Source: an uncultured Lachnospiraceae bacterium
Lineage (GTDB): Bacteria; Bacillota; Clostridia; Lachnospirales; Lachnospiraceae
Assembly (NCBI GenBank): GCA_910584325.1
Contig: CAJTZH010000092.1
Location: 1 to 9,585, forward strand
Length of the DNA: 9,585 nt
Direction: 5' to 3'
The notes beneath the pieces are model-generated. The model was not told where the DNA came from. It saw only the letters and a list, made by a program, of their open reading frames with translations, and did no database searches. This document shows, one piece after another, positions 6,767-9,585 of the stretch; positions within the stretch are counted from its first letter, which is position 1; every line of letters starts with the position of its first letter. Both the position numbers and the translations under genes were made by a program.

Positions 6767-8458
6767 ATGCTGGTAAATTTACATGTTAAGAATCTCGCTT
6801 TGATAGAGGAAGCAGATATTAATTTTGAGGACGGATTCAATATATTGACAGGAGAGACAGGAGCCGGTAAATCGATTCTTATCGGCTCTATTAACGTTGC
6901 GCTGGGCGGCAGGGTAAACGGCGACTTTATCAGAAAAGGCGCGGAATACGGTTTGTGCGAACTGACGTTTCGTATAGCGTCGGAAAAGAAGATTGCGGTA
7001 TTAAAGAAACTGGATGTGGTGGACCTTGAGGAAAATACCGTCCTTATTTCAAGGAAAATTCTTCCGAACAGAACGGTTCTCAAAGTGAACGGCGAGACGA
7101 AAACCATCAGCGAGGTCAGGGAAATCGCCGCCGTTTTAATTGACATACACGGACAGCATGAGCATCAGTCACTGATGAACAAAAGCAATTATGTAGAGAT
7201 TCTCGACCGGTATTCGGGCGGAGCCTGTCAACATGTGAAAGAACGGTTAAAAGAGCGCTATAACGTATATTCCGATATAAAAAACAGACTTTCGGAATAC
7301 GATATGGACGCGGAACAGTTAAACCGCGAGATTTCTTATCTGGAATTTGAAACAAAAGAGATAGAAGACGCTGCTTTAACGGCGGGAGAAGATGAAGAGC
7401 TGGAGGCGGCGTTCAAAAAATATAATAATTCCAAGAAAATTATGGAAAATATCGGCGAGGCTTACCGGCTGCTTGCGGAGGACGGGGAAAGCGTTTCTTC
7501 CCGAATCAGCAGGGCTTATAAAAATATTTTTGCCGTTACGGAATATGACAAATCGTTAGAAGGGATTTTTGACCAGATACGCGATATTGAAGATTTGGTC
7601 AATGGACTGAACTCGGATTTGAGCGAATACATATCGGATATGGAATATGACGAGGAAGAATACAGCACCGTCAGCGAACGGTTGAGTTTATTGAATCGTT
7701 TGAAACAAAAATACGGTAATACCATTGACGATATTATGGTATACTATGAACAGCAGGTTAAAAAGCTGACTGCCTTCAAAAATTATGACGAAAATAAAAC
7801 GAAACTTTTCAAAGAGCTTGAGACGGCAGAAGGCCAGGCGCTTGCATTGTGCCGCGAATTATCCGAAATTAGGAAAGCGGCCGCGAAAACGCTGTCGGCG
7901 GATATTATTACGGCGCTGCGGGAACTGAATTTTCTTGACGTGCGTTTTGAAATCAGTTTTTCTGAGACAAATCAGTTTCATGCGGACGGATTCGACGAGA
8001 TTGATTTTGTTATCAGTACGAACCCGGGAGAGGATGTAAGACCGCTCTCAAAAGTTGCTTCCGGCGGCGAATTGTCACGTATCATGCTTGCTATTAAAGC
8101 GGTACTTGCGGATAAGGACGATATGGAGTCTTTAATTTTTGATGAAATTGATACCGGCATCAGCGGCAGGACGGCGCAGATGGTTTCCGTGAAAATGAAT
8201 GAAATCAGCCGGATTCATCAGGTTATCTGCATCACGCATTTACCGCAGATTGCATCGATGGCGGACGAACATTTTCTCATCGAAAAAAATGTAAATAATG
8301 GAAGCACAGTAACAACTATCCGCCATTTAAGCGGCGATGAAAGTGTAATGGAGATTGCAAGGCTTCTCGGCGGTGTTTCCATTACCGAAACTGTTTTAAA
8401 AAATGCCAAAGAAATGAAAGATTTGGCACTTTGTTCAAAAAATACTAAAATGATATAA
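6767..8458 (+). CDS. recN: DNA repair protein RecN
   Basis: RecN is an SMC-like cytoplasmic ATPase recruited early to double-strand breaks, where it gathers and tethers DNA ends for RecA-dependent repair. The protein has 563 residues, within the family range. The N-terminal half-site has LALIEEADINFEDGFNILTG then Walker A GETGAGKS (29-36), and the DIHGQHEHQ Q-loop region at 126-134. A central coiled-coil of about residues 150-370 has the short RecN arm. The C-terminal half-site has the ABC signature SGGELSR (432-438), Walker B IFDEIDTGISG with D459-E460, and the ITHLPQIA switch. ATG 6767 lies 10 nt after the argR stop, with AGG at 6758-6760. No LexA-type SOS box is evident nearby. The last residues (LCSKNTKMI) look like a non-conserved tail, in a region that may also hold promoter elements for spoIVB. 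Confidence 0.97.
   Translation: MLVNLHVKNLALIEEADINFEDGFNILTGETGAGKSILIGSINVALGGRVNGDFIRKGAEYGLCELTFRIASEKKIAVLKKLDVVDLEENTVLISRKILPNRTVLKVNGETKTISEVREIAAVLIDIHGQHEHQSLMNKSNYVEILDRYSGGACQHVKERLKERYNVYSDIKNRLSEYDMDAEQLNREISYLEFETKEIEDAALTAGEDEELEAAFKKYNNSKKIMENIGEAYRLLAEDGESVSSRISRAYKNIFAVTEYDKSLEGIFDQIRDIEDLVNGLNSDLSEYISDMEYDEEEYSTVSERLSLLNRLKQKYGNTIDDIMVYYEQQVKKLTAFKNYDENKTKLFKELETAEGQALALCRELSEIRKAAAKTLSADIITALRELNFLDVRFEISFSETNQFHADGFDEIDFVISTNPGEDVRPLSKVASGGELSRIMLAIKAVLADKDDMESLIFDEIDTGISGRTAQMVSVKMNEISRIHQVICITHLPQIASMADEHFLIEKNVNNGSTVTTIRHLSGDESVMEIARLLGGVSITETVLKNAKEMKDLALCSKNTKMI
8423..8451 (+). promoter_or_regulatory. Possible sigma-A promoter within the recN 3' end
   Basis: TTGGCA (8423-8428, five of six positions of TTGACA) is separated by exactly 17 bp from TAAAAT (8446-8451, five of six positions of TATAAT). 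The start would be near 8458, at the recN stop. A second, overlapping option is TGATATAAC (8451-8459), one base from an extended -10, with TTGTTC at 8431-8436. Both would give RNA carrying the whole hairpin at 8470-8512. The sequence is AT-rich coding DNA, so chance matches are a real concern. Confidence 0.35.
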
Positions 8459-8460
8459 CC

Positions 8461-8481
8461 GGAAATACGCATACTATTTTC
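8461..8481 (+). promoter_or_regulatory. Alternative small hairpin competing with the spoIVB start hairpin
   Basis: GGAAATA (8461-8467) can pair with TATTTTC (8475-8481) around a 7-nt loop (seven pairs, one of them G-U). TATTTTC is also the inner part of the left arm of the larger hairpin at 8470-8512, so the two folds exclude each other. GGAAATA recurs at 8501-8507 as the inner part of the right arm, which is why both pairings exist. Formation in vivo is unproven. Confidence 0.35.
8470..8476 (+). promoter_or_regulatory. Candidate sigma-G -10 element of spoIVB
   Basis: CATACTA is an exact match to the -10 consensus for forespore sigma-G promoters. B. subtilis spoIVB is made in the forespore under sigma-F and sigma-G, so the location 34 nt before the start codon fits. 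Transcription would begin at about 8482-8484. No good -35 (TGAATA-like) is seen at 17-18 bp; the nearest, TGATAT at 8451-8456, is too close at 13 bp. That weakness limits confidence. Confidence 0.5.
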
Positions 8482-8495
8482 AGTGGATTTTGAAG

Positions 8496-8502
8496 AAGGA
8501 GG
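8496..8502 (+). promoter_or_regulatory. Strong Shine-Dalgarno site of spoIVB
   Basis: AAGGAGG lies 7 nt before ATG 8510, an ideal site and the strongest in the window along with that of xseB. Its final GG (8501-8502) forms the innermost pairs of the start-codon hairpin, so accessibility rather than strength may limit initiation. Confidence 0.85.
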
Positions 8503-8509
8503 AAATAGT

Positions 8510-9585
8510 ATGAGCGCGTATGCCAAATATAAACTATTCCTGTATGTCTTGCTGACTGCAGGAATAATTAGTTTGTTCGGATTTACATTTTATGTCTTTT
8601 CATCTAGAGTTCCGGATAAAATTGTTTTAAAAGAAAGTAATGAAAGCGTAATCGATTTAAAACTTCCGTTTACGGGAGAAATCAATTCCAAAAGTGTAAA
8701 CGGAGATTACGTCTCTTCCGTTAATTTTAATTATCCGGTATCGATAGCAACCGGGGAACCGGCTTCTTATGATATAAGTCTTAAATTATTCGGATTGATT
8801 CATTATAAGGATATCACTCTGAATGTCGTGGAGCAAAGATATCTCTATGCCGGAGGACTGCCTGTGGGGGTTTACTTAAAGTCGGACGGGGTACTTGTCA
8901 TTGATAACGCAAGATTTACCACGCTGGACGGAAAAAATGTCAGTCCCTGTGAAAATATTATAAAGAAAGGAGATTATATCTGTTCGGTAAACAAAATTCC
9001 TGTCAATACAAAAATAGAGTTGATTGAACGGGTCACAAACTGCGCGGGTCAGGATTTAGTAATCGGCATTAAGAGGGGAAATTCTACGTTTGACGTGAAA
9101 GTAACGCCGCTTAAGGATACGCTTGGCGATTATAAAATCGGTGTCTGGATTCGTGACGATACCCAGGGCATCGGCACGCTCACTTTTATTGACGAGGACG
9201 GTAATTTCGGTGCGTTAGGCCACGGCATCAGCGATATTGATACGGGCGAAATTTTTAATGTTCATGACGGCATTCTTTACCGGGCGTCGATTTTAACGAT
9301 TGTCAGGGGGCAGGCGGGAACTCCCGGAGAATATGTGGGAACGATTGATTACAGTTCCAAGAACCAGCTTGGTTTTATCAATAAGAACAGCAGCTGTGGC
9401 GTATTTGGCGTTGTGAACAATAACACCGGGCTTGTCAATCAATTAAAAAAATATGAAATCGGATACAAGTTTGATATGAAAGAAGGGAAGGCTTATATCA
9501 TATCCGGTACGGATGAAAACGTGAAACTCTATGAGATTCGCATAGACGCACTCGATTATAATACAGGTAATATCAATAAGGGAAT
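8510..9585 (+). CDS. spoIVB: SpoIVB sporulation signalling serine protease (5' part)
   Basis: SpoIVB (peptidase family S55) is made in the forespore and secreted into the space between the spore membranes, where in B. subtilis it cleaves SpoIVFA to release pro-sigma-K processing. The frame runs from ATG 8510 off the window end, giving 358 residues of an expected 420-430. Residues 8-30 are a single hydrophobic signal-anchor. A PDZ domain follows, roughly 112-200 (AGGLPVGVYLKSDGVLVID, KKGDYICSVN). The protease domain begins near 208 (YKIGVWIRDDTQGIGTLTF) and has GALGHGISDIDTG, where His 238 corresponds to the catalytic His 236 of B. subtilis. The catalytic Ser (in a GxSGSP-type motif) and its Asp partner would lie beyond the edge. 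It follows recN as in B. subtilis, where spo0A comes next. Four Cys (147, 158, 178, 296) lie in the exported part. The downstream targets in this organism cannot be told from here. Confidence 0.96.
   Translation, partial: MSAYAKYKLFLYVLLTAGIISLFGFTFYVFSSRVPDKIVLKESNESVIDLKLPFTGEINSKSVNGDYVSSVNFNYPVSIATGEPASYDISLKLFGLIHYKDITLNVVEQRYLYAGGLPVGVYLKSDGVLVIDNARFTTLDGKNVSPCENIIKKGDYICSVNKIPVNTKIELIERVTNCAGQDLVIGIKRGNSTFDVKVTPLKDTLGDYKIGVWIRDDTQGIGTLTFIDEDGNFGALGHGISDIDTGEIFNVHDGILYRASILTIVRGQAGTPGEYVGTIDYSSKNQLGFINKNSSCGVFGVVNNNTGLVNQLKKYEIGYKFDMKEGKAYIISGTDENVKLYEIRIDALDYNTGNINKG

Larger units (their letters stand above)
8470..8512 (+). promoter_or_regulatory. Inverted repeat that can sequester the spoIVB start codon
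   Basis: CATACTATTTTC (8470-8481) and GGAAATAGTATG (8501-8512) are complementary over 12 positions: 11 Watson-Crick pairs and one G-U, with a 19-nt loop. The right arm contains the spoIVB ATG (8510-8512) and the last two G of the AAGGAGG ribosome site; the rest of that site sits in the loop. No U tract follows, so it is not an intrinsic terminator. In RNA from upstream the start codon would be paired. RNA starting after the CATACTA element would lack most or all of the left arm. Confidence 0.6.

Noticed and set aside
6773..6782. Perfect 10-bp palindrome GTAAATTTAC just inside recN
   Set aside because: About nine such palindromes are expected by chance in a window this size, and it has no loop or spacing that suggests function.
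6580..7146. Long open frame on the minus strand spanning argR and recN
   Set aside because: It crosses two well-supported genes and has a low-complexity Ser/Leu/Phe-rich product typical of antisense shadows.
8470..8512. The hairpin as an intrinsic terminator for recN
   Set aside because: The stem is AU-rich and is followed by AGCGCG, not a U tract; it also contains the spoIVB start codon.
8501..8512. A second CATACTA on the minus strand (divergent sigma-G promoter)
   Set aside because: It follows automatically from the inverted repeat, and no minus-strand gene lies within reach; transcription would be antisense to recN.

Overview
The window is one stretch of plus-strand genes that fits a spore-forming, anaerobic, low-GC Gram-positive bacterium of the class Clostridia, most likely a Lachnospiraceae-type organism. 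The order is nusB (3' part) - xseA - xseB - ispA - dxs - tlyA - nadK - argR - recN - spoIVB (5' part). It mirrors the Bacillus subtilis order nusB/xseA/xseB/ispA/dxs/tlyA(yqxC)/ahrC/recN/spoIVB, with nadK placed between tlyA and argR, as is usual in Clostridia. The presence of spoIVB implies an endospore former. The assignment to a family rests on my recognition of protein style, not on a search.

Layout: 1-345 is the C-terminal part of the antitermination factor NusB. 369-1807 encodes the two subunits of exonuclease VII. 1797-4592 encodes two isoprenoid enzymes, IspA and Dxs. 4589-5392 is the rRNA methyltransferase TlyA. 5429-6286 is NAD kinase. 6301-6756 is the arginine repressor. 6767-8458 is the repair ATPase RecN. 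8510-9585 is the first 358 codons of the sporulation signalling protease SpoIVB, whose catalytic serine lies past the window edge. Gaps are 10-51 nt, two gene pairs overlap, and I see no intrinsic terminator anywhere, so the block can be read as one operon with possible internal promoters before nadK and before spoIVB. There is no gene-free stretch over 300 bases, and I see no RNA gene, mobile element or CRISPR array.

How the genes work together: most are housekeeping genes linked by position. Dxs starts the MEP pathway and IspA uses its C5 products, while NadK supplies the NADP pool that MEP reduction steps need. ExoVII and RecN both act in DNA repair. SpoIVB belongs to late sporulation, so the recN-spoIVB junction joins a vegetative operon to a developmental gene.

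That junction (8459-8509) is the one place with structure the genes do not explain. A 12-bp inverted repeat pairs the spoIVB start codon and the end of its Shine-Dalgarno site with an upstream sequence that itself reads as a perfect sigma-G -10 element (CATACTA). Read-through mRNA from recN would hide the start codon, while mRNA starting at the sporulation promoter would lack the upstream arm and be free to translate. A second, mutually exclusive small hairpin could compete for the same arm. This is the window's main candidate for something undescribed; the coding content is otherwise ordinary.
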